A stretch of DNA of 64,000 nt from an uncultured Clostridium sp. (GTDB taxonomy: Bacteria > Bacillota > Clostridia > Clostridiales > Clostridiaceae), in contig UQFE01000011.1 of assembly GCA_900540255.1 (NCBI GenBank), positions 13,837 through 77,836 of the forward strand, written 5' to 3'. Positions 1-10,203 of this stretch are shown here, one piece after another (the stretch's first letter is position 1; every line of letters begins with the position of its first letter). Under the pieces are notes generated by a model, which saw only the letters and a list, made by a program, of their open reading frames with translations, was not told the DNA's origin and searched no databases. Position numbers and translations under genes: made by a program.

Positions 1-3
1 TAA

Positions 4-309
4 TTATTTATTTTTTCCTTGTGGTAATTCTATCTTAGGCTTCTTTTCAGATTTTTTATATAATACTATTTTACTTCCAATTGCTTGAACACCATCACAA
101 CCAATTGCTTTACAAATTTCATCTGAAACTTCTCTAGCAGCTAATCCACTATTTTCTAAAACCTTTATTTTAATAAGTTCTCTAGCTTCTAATGCATCTT
201 CTAATTGCTTTAAGAAAGCTTCTTCAACACCATTTTTACCAATTTGGAATATTGGACTCATAGTATTTGCAAGTCCTCTTAAATAAGCTCTTTGCTTTCC
301 TGTTATCAT
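4..309 (-). CDS. yhbY: YhbY-family (CRM domain) RNA-binding protein
   Basis: Small basic protein of 101 residues made of one CRM RNA-binding domain. The start region MITGKQRAYLRGLA and the GKNG motif near residue 25 are typical of YhbY, which associates with ribosome precursors. The ATG at 309 is chosen because AGGAGG lies 9 bases upstream; a longer reading frame extends into the end of obg but lacks a ribosome binding site. It follows obg with a 13-base gap, so the two are probably one transcript. A role in 50S assembly is known for the family and inferred here. Confidence 0.9.
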   Translation of the reverse strand: MITGKQRAYLRGLANTMSPIFQIGKNGVEEAFLKQLEDALEARELIKIKVLENSGLAAREVSDEICKAIGCDGVQAIGSKIVLYKKSEKKPKIELPQGKNK

Positions 310-322
310 AAAATATTTCCTC

Positions 323-1633
<1,311 letters not shown>

Positions 1634-1690
1634 CTAATGTTAAACATAATAATCTATTTTTATTATTCCATAACATACATATTTTATAAT

Positions 1691-1719
1691 AGTATATATA
1701 AAATATGTATTTATTACAA
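1691..1719 (-). promoter_or_regulatory. Candidate sigma-A promoter for obg-yhbY
   Basis: On the minus strand TTGTAA (1714-1719) and TATACT (1691-1696) are separated by exactly 17 bases. It lies after the rpmA terminator and about 80 bases before the obg start. Called by pattern only. Confidence 0.55.
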
Positions 1720-1748
1720 GAATAAAAGCACCCTTACGGGTGCTTTTA
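1717..1748 (-). terminator. Terminator after rpmA
   Basis: A 10-bp perfect stem (1724-1733 with 1738-1747, core GCACCC/GGGTGC) with a 4-base loop, followed on the minus strand by a T-rich run. It lies 17 bases past the rpmA stop and closes the rplU-prp-rpmA operon. Confidence 0.85.
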
Positions 1749-1764
1749 CCTATATTAAATATAA

Positions 1765-2070
1765 TTATTCAGCTATTTCTTCAACGTTAACTGGGTAAAC
1801 AGAAACTTTCTTCTTGTCTCTTCCCATTCTTTCAAATCTTACGATTCCGTCTTCTTTAGCAAATAAAGTGTCATCTCCACCCTTACCTACGTTTAGACCT
1901 GGGTGAATCTTAGTTCCTCTTTGTCTGTAAAGGATGTTTCCAGCTAAAACGAATTCTCCGTCAGCAGCCTTAGCACCTAATCTTTTAGATTCAGAGTCTC
2001 TACCATTCTTTGAACTACCTACCCCTTTCTTGTGGGCAAATAATTGAAGGTTCATCATTAACATACTCAT
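1765..2070 (-). CDS. rpmA: 50S ribosomal protein L27 with a cleavable N-terminal extension
   Basis: Ribosomal protein L27, with the conserved [17 protein letters not shown] core. The N-terminus contains [10 protein letters not shown], the firmicute extension that the protease Prp removes after the LQLF phenylalanine to expose the mature L27 tail at the peptidyl transferase centre. Prp is encoded immediately upstream. The ATG at 2070 overlaps the prp stop (TAATG), suggesting translational coupling. The ATG two codons later has better spacing from the GAGGAGG at the end of prp, so the true start may be at 2064. Confidence 0.95.
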   Translation of the reverse strand: MSMLMMNLQLFAHKKGVGSSKNGRDSESKRLGAKAADGEFVLAGNILYRQRGTKIHPGLNVGKGGDDTLFAKEDGIVRFERMGRDKKKVSVYPVNVEEIAE

Positions 2071-2444
2071 TACACCTCCTCGAATTTTATTTTTATATAT
2101 TCATTCCGTCTATTTTTACCAAAACTAACGTCAAGGGACATAATTAAGCTTTCTAAACTTTTTTCAAAGGTTAAAAGCAATATCTGTCCTTTTTTAATAT
2201 CTTCATTTTTAAGATTATGTAAATTCAGTGATAAAAATCCATCCTTTACCTCATACTTTACTGGTAGCTTTAAAACTTCCTCCATGCCTATTACAACACT
2301 TTGAGATAAAACTGAAACACTATTACAAATCATGTCATATGCATCACCTGTAATACTTTCCATTTCTTCTCTCGATAAAGCATGACCCTCTATCTTAAAT
2401 CCAAGAGATATTTCTTTTTGTTTAAATATAATAATCTTTATCAT
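2070..2444 (-). CDS. prp: Ribosomal-processing cysteine protease Prp
   Basis: Protein of 124 residues (YsxB/Prp family) lying between rplU and rpmA, the standard position. The catalytic pair is visible as H21 in the GHA motif and C40 in the ICNSVS segment. The spacing between them is slightly longer than in many homologues because of an EEMES stretch. In staphylococci Prp cleaves the L27 N-terminal extension, which matches the extension on the next gene. The stop overlaps the rpmA start by one base. Confidence 0.92.
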   Translation of the reverse strand: MIKIIIFKQKEISLGFKIEGHALSREEMESITGDAYDMICNSVSVLSQSVVIGMEEVLKLPVKYEVKDGFLSLNLHNLKNEDIKKGQILLLTFEKSLESLIMSLDVSFGKNRRNEYIKIKFEEV

Positions 2445-2453
2445 AACTTAAAA

Positions 2454-2765
2454 TTAAGCTTCGATTTTTTCGATTACTAATTTAGTGTAAGGTTGTCTGT
2501 GACCAGTTTTCTTTCTGTAGTCCTTCTTAGGCTTATACTTGAAAACAGTAACTTTCTTAGCCTTACCTTGAGCTGCTACCTTAGCAACAACTTTAGCTCC
2601 TTCAACTACTGGCGCACCAACAGTTAAAGTTTCTCCGTTAGAAACAGCTAAAACTTCTGTTAATTCGATTGTTGAGTCAACTTCAGCGTTTAATTTTTCA
2701 ACGTATATTACGTCTCCTTCTTGAACTCTGTATTGTTTCCCTCCAGTTAATAATACTGCGTACAT
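2454..2765 (-). CDS. rplU: 50S ribosomal protein L21
   Basis: L21 of 103 residues, with the typical start [14 protein letters not shown] and C-terminal [15 protein letters not shown] motif that contacts 23S rRNA. The ATG at 2765 is preceded by GAGGAGGTG; the longer frame runs through the untranslated leader and is not used. It is the first gene of the rplU-prp-rpmA operon and is preceded by an L21-type leader. Confidence 0.97.
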   Translation of the reverse strand: MYAVLLTGGKQYRVQEGDVIYVEKLNAEVDSTIELTEVLAVSNGETLTVGAPVVEGAKVVAKVAAQGKAKKVTVFKYKPKKDYRKKTGHRQPYTKLVIEKIEA

Positions 2766-2852
2766 TATAAAAACACCTCCTCTTAAACGGTCTCGCCAAT
2801 TTAGGTACAAAGATTTAACTTTGTTTTTTTAAAACCCGTTATGTGCGGTTTA
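2766..2852 (-). promoter_or_regulatory. L21 leader (putative autoregulatory 5' UTR)
   Basis: The untranslated region of rplU carries a small hairpin (ACAAAG/CTTTGT around 2806-2825) followed by the motif AATTGGCGAGACCG just before the ribosome binding site. This tail is what I recall of the L21 leader of Firmicutes, thought to bind excess ribosomal protein. Identification is by recall of the motif, not by a covariance search. Confidence 0.65.
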
Positions 2853-2860
2853 CAAATGAC

Positions 2861-2890
2861 ATTTTATCATATAAACTTACAATTTGTAAA
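2861..2890 (-). promoter_or_regulatory. Candidate promoter of the rplU operon
   Basis: On the minus strand TTTACA (2885-2890) and TAAAAT (2861-2866) are 18 bases apart, directly after the rng stop and just upstream of the L21 leader. Confidence 0.5.
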
Positions 2891-2898
2891 GAAATTTA

Positions 2899-4341
2899 TT
2901 ATAGTTTTTCAATTGTTTTAATCTTGTATTTTTGGTAATTTTCTTTTTGAGATACAAATATAAGCGGCTCAATCCTATACCCTTCTATATCATATACAAA
3001 ATTCAAATAAATCTCTTTATCTATTCCCTCAATATTTTTCAAAAACTTAAATATATCTTGCTTAATATCTTCTTCATAATTTTTATCTATTTCTATATAA
3101 AAGTCCTTAATAGAATTTTCATTATAGCATTTTATTATTTCATTTCTAATAAGATTTTCAATATATGAAAGCTTTAAAATAAATCCATTACTCTTACATT
3201 TTCCACAAGGCTCTTCTAAATATTCATAAATTGATTTGCCTTTTCTTTTTCGACTAATTTGAATTAAATCAAGTTCAGTAAACGGGAAAATTTTAACATT
3301 ACCTTTATCAGCTTCTAATGATTTTTTTAATGCTTTAATTACATGTACTTTTTGACTCTCATCTCTCATATCAATGAAATCAACCACTATAATTCCACTT
3401 AAATTTCTTAATCTAATTTGTCTTCCAACTTCCTTAGCCGCTTCTAAATTAGTTTGCATTATAGTTTTATTAAAGTCTCTTCCCTTTACATTTTTCCCAC
3501 TATTAACATCAATTACATACATTGCTTCTGTTTTATCAATAACAATGTATCCACCACAATGTAAATTTACCTTTTTATGCCTTAATTTAATTATTTCTTT
3601 TTCTATTCCGCTATAATCAAATAAAGTTCTCTTACTTTCATAAAACTTAAATTCAATTGCTTTTTTTTCTTTAAGTAAATTTTTAATATTTTCAAGGACC
3701 TCATAATCATCAGCTATAATCCTAGTTTTTCTATCATCTAATTCTTCTAAAAATCTAAGTATCATGCTATTTGATTTAACTTTTCCAATAGTTGTTGAGT
3801 ATCTAAGCTTATTTTCCATCTCTTCTTTTTTTTCTAATAATGAATTTAATTCACTTAGTAATTCTTCATCTGTTGCAGTTTCAGCTTCAGTTCTATATAC
3901 TATTTCAACACCTTTAATTGGCTTAGTAAGATTTATTAATCTTTGCCTTTGCTCCATATCAGAAATTCTTTTTGATATTGTAATTCCCTCTACTCCTATT
4001 GTTAAAACAATATATCTTCCAAGTATATTTACCTTATTACTAACTTTTGCACCTTTGTTTCCTAAAGGCTCTTTTAATACTTCAACTAAAAGCTCTTGCC
4101 CTTTTTTAACTCCAGTTCTTTTAAGTTCTTCACTATAATACATATAAGCTTCTTTTGCCAATCCAATATCTAAAAATATTGAATTAATAGCTGGAATTAT
4201 ATTTTTTACTCTAGCTTTATAAACTTCACCAATTTGAGGTTCAATAGTTTTTTCTTCAACAAGACACTCTACTAATTCATCATTTTCCTTTACGGCTATT
4301 CTGATTAATTCTTCTCTTTTCTCAACAAAAATCTCTCTCAT
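2899..4341 (-). CDS. rng: Ribonuclease E/G family endoribonuclease
   Basis: Protein of 480 residues in the RNase E/G (CafA) family. It has an N-terminal S1-like region (about 35-120), then a catalytic DNase-I-like core with the metal-binding aspartate motifs MYVIDVNSGKN and IIVVDFIDMRDE, and the zinc-link motif CGKCKS. The length fits RNase G rather than full RNase E, since there is no long C-terminal degradosome scaffold. The family cleaves single-stranded AU-rich RNA, including rRNA precursors. AAGGT precedes the ATG. It lies 12 bases after the DUF2344 gene, as in many clostridia. Confidence 0.92.
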   Translation of the reverse strand: MREIFVEKREELIRIAVKENDELVECLVEEKTIEPQIGEVYKARVKNIIPAINSIFLDIGLAKEAYMYYSEELKRTGVKKGQELLVEVLKEPLGNKGAKVSNKVNILGRYIVLTIGVEGITISKRISDMEQRQRLINLTKPIKGVEIVYRTEAETATDEELLSELNSLLEKKEEMENKLRYSTTIGKVKSNSMILRFLEELDDRKTRIIADDYEVLENIKNLLKEKKAIEFKFYESKRTLFDYSGIEKEIIKLRHKKVNLHCGGYIVIDKTEAMYVIDVNSGKNVKGRDFNKTIMQTNLEAAKEVGRQIRLRNLSGIIVVDFIDMRDESQKVHVIKALKKSLEADKGNVKIFPFTELDLIQISRKRKGKSIYEYLEEPCGKCKSNGFILKLSYIENLIRNEIIKCYNENSIKDFYIEIDKNYEEDIKQDIFKFLKNIEGIDKEIYLNFVYDIEGYRIEPLIFVSQKENYQKYKIKTIEKL

Positions 4342-4353
4342 ATTAAAACTACC

Positions 4354-5061
4354 TTAAATGCCCTTATATAAAGGAATATATTTATTATTCTTTAAAATAT
4401 ACATTTCTTCTCTCTTAATATTAACAAAAGCTTCTGTATTAATTTCTGATATTTGTTCTTTTAAATAATTAACTAAAAGCTCCGCTGAAAGATTTTCTCT
4501 ACTTCCAGTTGCAATTAATGTATTTAAAACTAATTCATCATCTTTTATCCAATATTTAAATTCCTTAACAAGAGGTTTTATATCAGTAAGTTTTTCACCT
4601 TTTTTCGTTTTCTTTATAATTTCCCACTTTTGCTCATTAAGTGTTTTCATCATTTCTTCTTCAACCTTAGATGTTCCATTAAGTTTTATCTTAATAATAT
4701 ATCTTGCCCCATCTAAAAGTGCCATAGTTTGTGGTAACCTCTTAACATTTTCTACTATTTCAACAGGTGTTGCATGTAAAAATTTAATTGTTGGAGGTGC
4801 ACTTTCATTTAATTTTTCTAAAACTTCACCTACCCCAACAGCTTCTGTTAAAACTAAATCTAAATATTCACCATCTGAATAAACCCCAACTGAAAGTGGT
4901 TGTGCTATAGATAATGCCATATGAGGATTAAAACCTTTTGAATATTCAGCTGGTAAGCCTGATCTTCTTATTATTCTTTGAATAGTTCTCATTAAATCTA
5001 AGTGACCAATAAACTTAATATCAGCACCTTTAGTAAATTTAATTACGTATCGCACCTTCAA
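4354..5061 (-). CDS. Radical SAM-linked protein (DUF2344, TIGR03936 type)
   Basis: Protein of 235 residues beginning KVRYVIKFTKGADIKFIGHLD, the signature of the DUF2344 partner of TIGR03960 radical SAM proteins. It overlaps the radical SAM gene by 23 bases and is fused to it in some genomes. The function is unknown; the constant linkage with rng, rplU and rpmA suggests RNA or ribosome modification, but that is inference. Confidence 0.88.
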   Translation of the reverse strand: MKVRYVIKFTKGADIKFIGHLDLMRTIQRIIRRSGLPAEYSKGFNPHMALSIAQPLSVGVYSDGEYLDLVLTEAVGVGEVLEKLNESAPPTIKFLHATPVEIVENVKRLPQTMALLDGARYIIKIKLNGTSKVEEEMMKTLNEQKWEIIKKTKKGEKLTDIKPLVKEFKYWIKDDELVLNTLIATGSRENLSAELLVNYLKEQISEINTEAFVNIKREEMYILKNNKYIPLYKGI

Positions 5062-6898
5062 AACACTTCCCTTCTTTAAAGTTTACATTTATTCCGCATC
5101 CAGTACATCCTTCTAAGCAATTTTTAGTAAGTTCTGCTTTTTTAGCCTTTTCATTTTCTCTTTCAATATACTTTCTATTAACACCAATATCTATAAAGTC
5201 CCAAGGAAGTATTTCATCATACTCTCTTTCTCTATAAACATAGAATTCTGAATCTAAATTGCATTCTTCCATTGCTTCATTCCATATTTCCATATTGAAA
5301 TATTCTGACCAACCATCAAATTTAGCACCTTTTTCAAATGCCTTGATTAATACATCACAAGTTCTTCTATCTCCTCTTGCAAATACAGCTTCCATAAATG
5401 AAGTTTCTTGTTCATGATAATTGTAAACTATACTTCTTGATTTAATAGCGCCTCTAACTGCTTTAATTCTTTCATCAACTATTTCTGGTCTTGCCATTGG
5501 AGCCCATTGGAATGGAGTAAATGGTTTTGGAACTAATATAGATGTACTTACAGTAATCTTTAATCCCTTATTTCTAACATCCTTTGGAATTCCAAAGTAA
5601 ACATCAGCCATCTTTTCTGCTAATTCACCAATTCCTGCAGCATCTTCAGTTGTTTCATAAGGAAGCCCTAATATGAAGTATAATTTAATCGTGCTCCATC
5701 CTGATTCAAATGCACTTTTAGCAGCCTCTAAAATTCTTTCTTCAGTTAACCCTTTATTTATTATGTCTCTCATTCTTTGAGAACCTGCTTCTGGAGCAAA
5801 AGTTAATCCTGTTTTTCTAACCTTTTGTATTTCTTTAATTAAATCTACTGAAAAGGCATCTACTCTAATAGATGGAAGTGCTATTCCTACCTTATCTGCT
5901 TCATGTTCTAAAACTAAACTAGATATTAAATTTTGAATATTTGAGTAGTCACAAATACTTAATGAAGCTAATGATACTTCATCATATCCAGTAGCCTTTA
6001 GCGCCTTTCTAGCCTGTTCAATTAATGTATTTGTAGTTTTTTCTCTTACTGGTCTATAAATCATACCAGCTTGACAGAACCTACAACCATTAGTACATCC
6101 TCTTGCTGTTTCTAAAACAACTCTATCATGAACTATATCAGTATAAGGAACTATCATTTCATCTGGGAATGATACCTTGTCAAAATTGTTAACTATTCTC
6201 TTCTTAACCTTTGCTGGAACATCTTCATATTTTGGAGTAAACTCTCTTATTGTTCCATCTTCGTTATAACTTACATCATATAATGATGGCACATAAATTC
6301 CACCAATATGTGATATTTCTCTTAAAAACTCTTTTTTATTAACTTTTCCATTAGCTTTATGTCTTGCATATACCTCTAAAACATCATCCATCATTTCTTC
6401 GCCTTCCCCAATTTCAAAGAAATCTACAATGTCATATAAAGGCTCTGGGTTATAAGCACAAGGTCCACCAGCCATAATTATTGGCTCATCTTCTCCTCTT
6501 TCACTTGCTCTTATAGTTATTCCTGACATATCAAGCATATTTAATATATTTGTATAGCTCATTTCATATTGCAGTGTAAAACCTAACATATCAAATTGAT
6601 CTAATGGTGTCTTTGTTTCTAATGTAAATAATTTAATATCACTTTTTCTCATCAAAGTTTCCATATCAGGCCATGGAGCAAAAACTCTTTCACAATATGT
6701 ATTTTTTCTTTCATTTATAGTATGATATAAAATTCTTGTTCCCAAATGAGACATTCCTACTTCATATACATCTGGAAAACAAAAAGCAAATCTTATATTA
6801 ACATCCTTAGGATTTTTTATAACTTGATTTAATTCACCACCAACATATCTAGATGGCTTTTCTACTTTACATAAAATATCATCAGTTATCTTATTCAT
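5039..6898 (-). CDS. TIGR03960-type B12-binding-like radical SAM protein
   Basis: Protein of 619 residues. An N-terminal cobalamin-binding-like domain (about 30-190) is followed by the radical SAM cluster motif CTNGCRFCQAG near residue 275, giving the CxxxCxxC iron-sulfur site. The extreme C-terminus has a cysteine cluster (NCLEGCTGCGINV) that could bind a further cluster. The ATG at 6898 follows GGAGG with good spacing; the frame opens 11 codons earlier without a site. The substrate is not known. It is cotranslated with the DUF2344 gene through a 23-base overlap. Confidence 0.9.
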   Translation of the reverse strand: MNKITDDILCKVEKPSRYVGGELNQVIKNPKDVNIRFAFCFPDVYEVGMSHLGTRILYHTINERKNTYCERVFAPWPDMETLMRKSDIKLFTLETKTPLDQFDMLGFTLQYEMSYTNILNMLDMSGITIRASERGEDEPIIMAGGPCAYNPEPLYDIVDFFEIGEGEEMMDDVLEVYARHKANGKVNKKEFLREISHIGGIYVPSLYDVSYNEDGTIREFTPKYEDVPAKVKKRIVNNFDKVSFPDEMIVPYTDIVHDRVVLETARGCTNGCRFCQAGMIYRPVREKTTNTLIEQARKALKATGYDEVSLASLSICDYSNIQNLISSLVLEHEADKVGIALPSIRVDAFSVDLIKEIQKVRKTGLTFAPEAGSQRMRDIINKGLTEERILEAAKSAFESGWSTIKLYFILGLPYETTEDAAGIGELAEKMADVYFGIPKDVRNKGLKITVSTSILVPKPFTPFQWAPMARPEIVDERIKAVRGAIKSRSIVYNYHEQETSFMEAVFARGDRRTCDVLIKAFEKGAKFDGWSEYFNMEIWNEAMEECNLDSEFYVYREREYDEILPWDFIDIGVNRKYIERENEKAKKAELTKNCLEGCTGCGINVNFKEGKCFEGAIRN

Positions 6899-6918
6899 AA
6901 GTACCTCCATTAATTTAG

Positions 6919-7117
6919 TGATAAGTGGCAAGTTTTCCCTGATTAGTTTGAAGTTTTTAGTTTGAAGTTAATAGTTAAATAGAAAATTCAGCTTATTCTG
7001 AATTTTTAAAAATATATTTTTAGAAATTCCTTAAGGAATTTCATCCTAAACTACAAACTACAAACTACTAACTACTAACTACCAAGTTAAATCTTGCCAC
7101 TTGCAACTTGTCATTGT
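6919..7117. repeat. Intergenic palindromic repeat, copy A
   Basis: About 200 bases between spoIVFB and the radical SAM gene with nested inverted repeats: GTGGCAAG near 6925 against CTTGCCAC near 7095, TAGTTTGAAG units against CAAACTAC units, and two inner hairpins (AAATTCAGC.. and GAAATTCCTTAAGGAATTTC). A 63-base core recurs in inverted orientation at 38223-38286, and a diverged copy lies at 46205-46385. Confidence 0.8.
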
Positions 7118-7156
7118 CTAAGTGTTATTCTAGCATATTAAATATTAAAAAGTAAA

Positions 7157-8020
7157 CTAAATACCTTGCTTATTTCTAATATAAAAATATTCTTCTAAAG
7201 TTATATTGCCATAGCCCTTTAATGCTTTTATTAATTCATCTTCATTCATAATAAATAACACATTTAAATCATCATCTAATACATAAAATATATTAAATCT
7301 ATTTTTATCTATTATTGACATGATGTTTGCAAGTCCTTGTTTGTAGTATACTGATATACTTTTATTTTCCATATATTTATTCCTTAACAATTTATTTCTC
7401 TTCATAAATATATTTCCCATTAATATATACATTGCTGATTTTTGTTCTGTTCTTGTAATTATACCTACAACTATTGAAGCAATCAATAAACTTATATTTA
7501 TAATGCCTTTATATAAAAATGCCATTATAAAAATTACAAATAAACCAATTGCTATTATATAGCTTGTTTTAGAAACTATAGAATTTGCCCTTTTATATAA
7601 CATTTTATTAGATAGTATAATTTCCAATATTCTTGAACCATCTAGAGGATATGCTGGAAGTAAATTAAAAATTAATAAATTAATATTGATATTAACCATT
7701 CTAGTTATCCAAATATTATGACTTATTAAACTAAGGAAAAAAAATATAAATATAATTATAAAATTTGTAATAGGACCTGCTAAATAAATTTGTAATTTTT
7801 CCTTTTTACTTAGTTCCTCAATATTTACAAATTGTGCTTTAGCTCCATATATATGAATTTGAATATCATTAAACTTACACCCATTTTTTTTAGCTATTAC
7901 TATATGTGCTGCTTCATGAGCAATTATACTAATAAAAGCTAAGACAAATGAATTATTTAAGCTTATCAATATAAAAAATAATATAATTTCAGCTAAAATT
8001 CCTCTTTTCCATCTCTCCAT
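7157..8020 (-). CDS. spoIVFB: Stage IV sporulation protein FB, intramembrane metalloprotease (M50)
   Basis: Site-2-protease family protein of 287 residues. The zinc motif HEAAH is at 35-39 and the third ligand lies in LLPAYPLDG (D127), both inside hydrophobic segments; there are about six membrane spans. A soluble C-terminal part (about 200-287) resembles a CBS-type regulatory domain. In Bacillus SpoIVFB cleaves pro-sigma-K in the outer forespore membrane, and the gene keeps its conserved place near rplU. AAGGAG lies upstream of the ATG. The regulatory partner SpoIVFA is not recognisable, but a small membrane protein occupies its position. Confidence 0.9.
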   Translation of the reverse strand: MERWKRGILAEIILFFILISLNNSFVLAFISIIAHEAAHIVIAKKNGCKFNDIQIHIYGAKAQFVNIEELSKKEKLQIYLAGPITNFIIIFIFFFLSLISHNIWITRMVNININLLIFNLLPAYPLDGSRILEIILSNKMLYKRANSIVSKTSYIIAIGLFVIFIMAFLYKGIINISLLIASIVVGIITRTEQKSAMYILMGNIFMKRNKLLRNKYMENKSISVYYKQGLANIMSIIDKNRFNIFYVLDDDLNVLFIMNEDELIKALKGYGNITLEEYFYIRNKQGI

Positions 8021-8064
8021 CTGTCTCTCCTTAAAACATCACACCCCTTAGTAAAACTATATAT

Positions 8065-8466
8065 TTAAAAATTATTACTATCTTTGCTTATATTAGTTTT
8101 TATGTAGTTACTTATTTTATTAAAAAATTGAGATAAATTAAAACTTTCTACACTATTTTCAACTTGACTATAAGTTGTATCATTAATTACTGCTTTAACA
8201 TTTTTATATGAATCCATTTGTCTAGGTGTATATTTTAAATAAAAAGCTGACATTAACATAAAAATAACTACTACTAATTGGTATATAAAAACATTTAACA
8301 TACTTTCAAAAAAATCTTTCTTTTTACTCTTATTTTTATTTGTATCTTTATATCCATAAACTTCTTCAAATGAATCTCTAGTATATACTGGTGAATTATT
8401 TTTCTTCATATTTTTATTTTGTAGATTTTGATAATATTTTTTATATTGAGAATTATAATTTCCCAT
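8065..8466 (-). CDS. Small membrane protein at the spoIVFA position
   Basis: Hypothetical protein of 133 residues with a strong AGGAGG site. It has a polar, Asn/Lys-rich cytoplasmic N-terminus (about 1-52), one membrane segment (about 56-77) and an external tail of about 55 residues. It lies between rodA and spoIVFB, where other genomes carry spoIVFA or an M23 peptidase gene. Topology matches SpoIVFA but there is no LytM domain. It may be a shortened SpoIVFA or an unrelated replacement; sequence similarity cannot be judged by eye. Confidence 0.8.
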   Translation of the reverse strand: MGNYNSQYKKYYQNLQNKNMKKNNSPVYTRDSFEEVYGYKDTNKNKSKKKDFFESMLNVFIYQLVVVIFMLMSAFYLKYTPRQMDSYKNVKAVINDTTYSQVENSVESFNLSQFFNKISNYIKTNISKDSNNF

Positions 8467-8560
8467 TTATACCTCCTAAAAAATTGATTACTAAATTATA
8501 TTTTATTGTATAAAAAAATATGCAATATATTAAATTATAATAAATTGCATATTAAAATAC

Positions 8561-9694
8561 TTAAAAGTTAATTTTAGTTTTTCTCATTCCTATATTCATA
8601 ACTAACCCCAATGATAATATAGTTGTTAATAAAGAACTCCCTCCATAACTAACTAGTGGTAATGTTATGCCAGTTATAGGCATTAACCCTATAGTCATGC
8701 CGATATTTTGCCATATTGCAAATAATAAATATGCTATCATTCCAGTAGTTACAATTCGACCAAAAATATCTTTTGAACTTTCTGCTATATTAATCATCCT
8801 AGAAAGCAATAATACATATAAGCTTAATAAACAAATCGCTCCAAATGTTCCCCATTGTTCACAAACTTGAGTAAATATAAAGTCTGTTTGGATTTCTGGA
8901 ACGTATTGTGATGAATACCCACCTGTTCCATCATTGGCTAATGAATTTAAACTCCCAAAAAATCCACCTGATCCTATTGCTATAAGTGATTGTCTTAAGT
9001 GGTAACCTGAATCTGATGAATCTGCTTCAGGGTTTTGAAATGATGTAATTCTCTTTTTTTGATAATCCTGAATTAATCCTGAATTCCATACTAATACTAT
9101 TCCTAATATTAATGCACCTAATCCACCTAAAATTATTCTTTTATCTAATCCACCAATAAAGAAAACCCCTAAAACCATAAAAAATAATACCATTGTCATT
9201 CCCATATCTGGTTGAATCACTATAAGTCCAGCTGGAATTATAGCATAAAAAGCTAATATAGAAAAATTTTTAATATTATTTATTTCTCCATCCATATCAT
9301 CAAGCTTTTTACCCATCATCATTATTGTCCCAATTTTAGCAAGCTCTGCTGGTTGAAATGATAATGGTCCTAATCTTATCCATCCTTGTGCACCATTAAT
9401 AGTTGACCCTATTATCAATACTAAAACTAACAATGCAATTGATCCCCAATAAAATATTGGTGTAAATGCTTTAATAATAGAATAATCTATTGCCAAAACG
9501 AAATATAATAAAACTAATGATGCTATAAAGAAAACTGATTGTTTTACTGGAAATAGCATTCCTCCAGCTGTTGTTTTCTTTGCTAAATATATATTAACTA
9601 TACCAAATGATGTAATTAATATTATTGATATAATCATCCATTTATCTACTTTTTTTAATTCTTTTAAACTAATTTTAAAATTTGATAAAGGCAT
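8561..9694 (-). CDS. rodA: SEDS peptidoglycan glycosyltransferase RodA
   Basis: Polytopic protein of 377 residues with about ten membrane spans, in the FtsW/RodA/SpoVE family. The catalytic aspartate motif is visible in VIQPDMGM, with KKRITSF following and the conserved LPLVSYGGSS near the C-terminus. Linkage to mreBCD, PBP2 and minCDE supports RodA, the partner of PBP2 in side-wall synthesis. It is separated from minE by a terminator, so it has its own transcript. AGGAGG precedes the ATG. Confidence 0.9.
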   Translation of the reverse strand: MPLSNFKISLKELKKVDKWMIISIILITSFGIVNIYLAKKTTAGGMLFPVKQSVFFIASLVLLYFVLAIDYSIIKAFTPIFYWGSIALLVLVLIIGSTINGAQGWIRLGPLSFQPAELAKIGTIMMMGKKLDDMDGEINNIKNFSILAFYAIIPAGLIVIQPDMGMTMVLFFMVLGVFFIGGLDKRIILGGLGALILGIVLVWNSGLIQDYQKKRITSFQNPEADSSDSGYHLRQSLIAIGSGGFFGSLNSLANDGTGGYSSQYVPEIQTDFIFTQVCEQWGTFGAICLLSLYVLLLSRMINIAESSKDIFGRIVTTGMIAYLLFAIWQNIGMTIGLMPITGITLPLVSYGGSSLLTTILSLGLVMNIGMRKTKINF

Positions 9695-9878
9695 TCTCTC
9701 AACCTCCTAAAATTTATACTTTTTAATTATAGCTTATTTATTCATTTTTCTCTATAAATAATTACATTGTATATATAAAATTCATAAAGTATTAAGAATT
9801 GGTTTATTAATACTAAATACACAAATAGTATATGTATTCTAAATTAATATATTAAATTAACATTAATATATCATAGCT

Positions 9879-9917
9879 AAAAAAGAGTATATCATATACC
9901 CTGATATACTCTTTTTT
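9879..9917 (-). terminator. Terminator of the mre-min operon
   Basis: A 16-bp perfect stem (9879-9894 with 9902-9917) around a 7-base loop, with six T on the minus-strand 3' arm, two bases past the minE stop. Confidence 0.88.
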
Positions 9918-9919
9918 AG

Positions 9920-10189
9920 TTATCTGCCCTTTAAATTTTTAATTGGAATATTTGCAATTAATGCTGGTCCACCATCACCCTCAACATCTTCACTTTTACT
10001 TAATGAAATTTCAACATCCCCTACATCAATCTCTATATACTTAGAAATAACTTCTAATATTTCTTTTCTAATTTTATCTAATGTTTCAGGAGCTAAATCC
10101 CCTCTGTCATGAATTAATATTAACTTTAATCTATCTTTAGCAACTTCTTTTGGCGTAGTTTTGCTAGAAAACACTTTTAAAAAATCCAT
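9920..10189 (-). CDS. minE: Cell division topological specificity factor MinE
   Basis: Protein of 89 residues with the MinE layout: an N-terminal amphipathic and MinD-contacting helix (MDFLKVF...KEVAKDRLKLIL), then the dimerising topological-specificity domain. It displaces MinC and stimulates the MinD ATPase. The ATG at 10189 is preferred; a TTG three codons earlier is only one base from AGGAGG. Presence of MinE implies oscillating Min positioning rather than DivIVA-only anchoring. Last gene of the operon. Confidence 0.93.
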   Translation of the reverse strand: MDFLKVFSSKTTPKEVAKDRLKLILIHDRGDLAPETLDKIRKEILEVISKYIEIDVGDVEISLSKSEDVEGDGGPALIANIPIKNLKGR

Positions 10190-10203
10190 ACAGCTCAAGC
10201 CTC

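Noticed and set aside
3374..4138. Plus-strand reading frames inside rng
   Set aside because: They are shadows of the rng coding frame, without ribosome binding sites or recognisable domains.
6932..7140. Coding gene in the spoIVFB-radical SAM gap
   Set aside because: All frames are short and the sequence is explained by nested inverted repeats.
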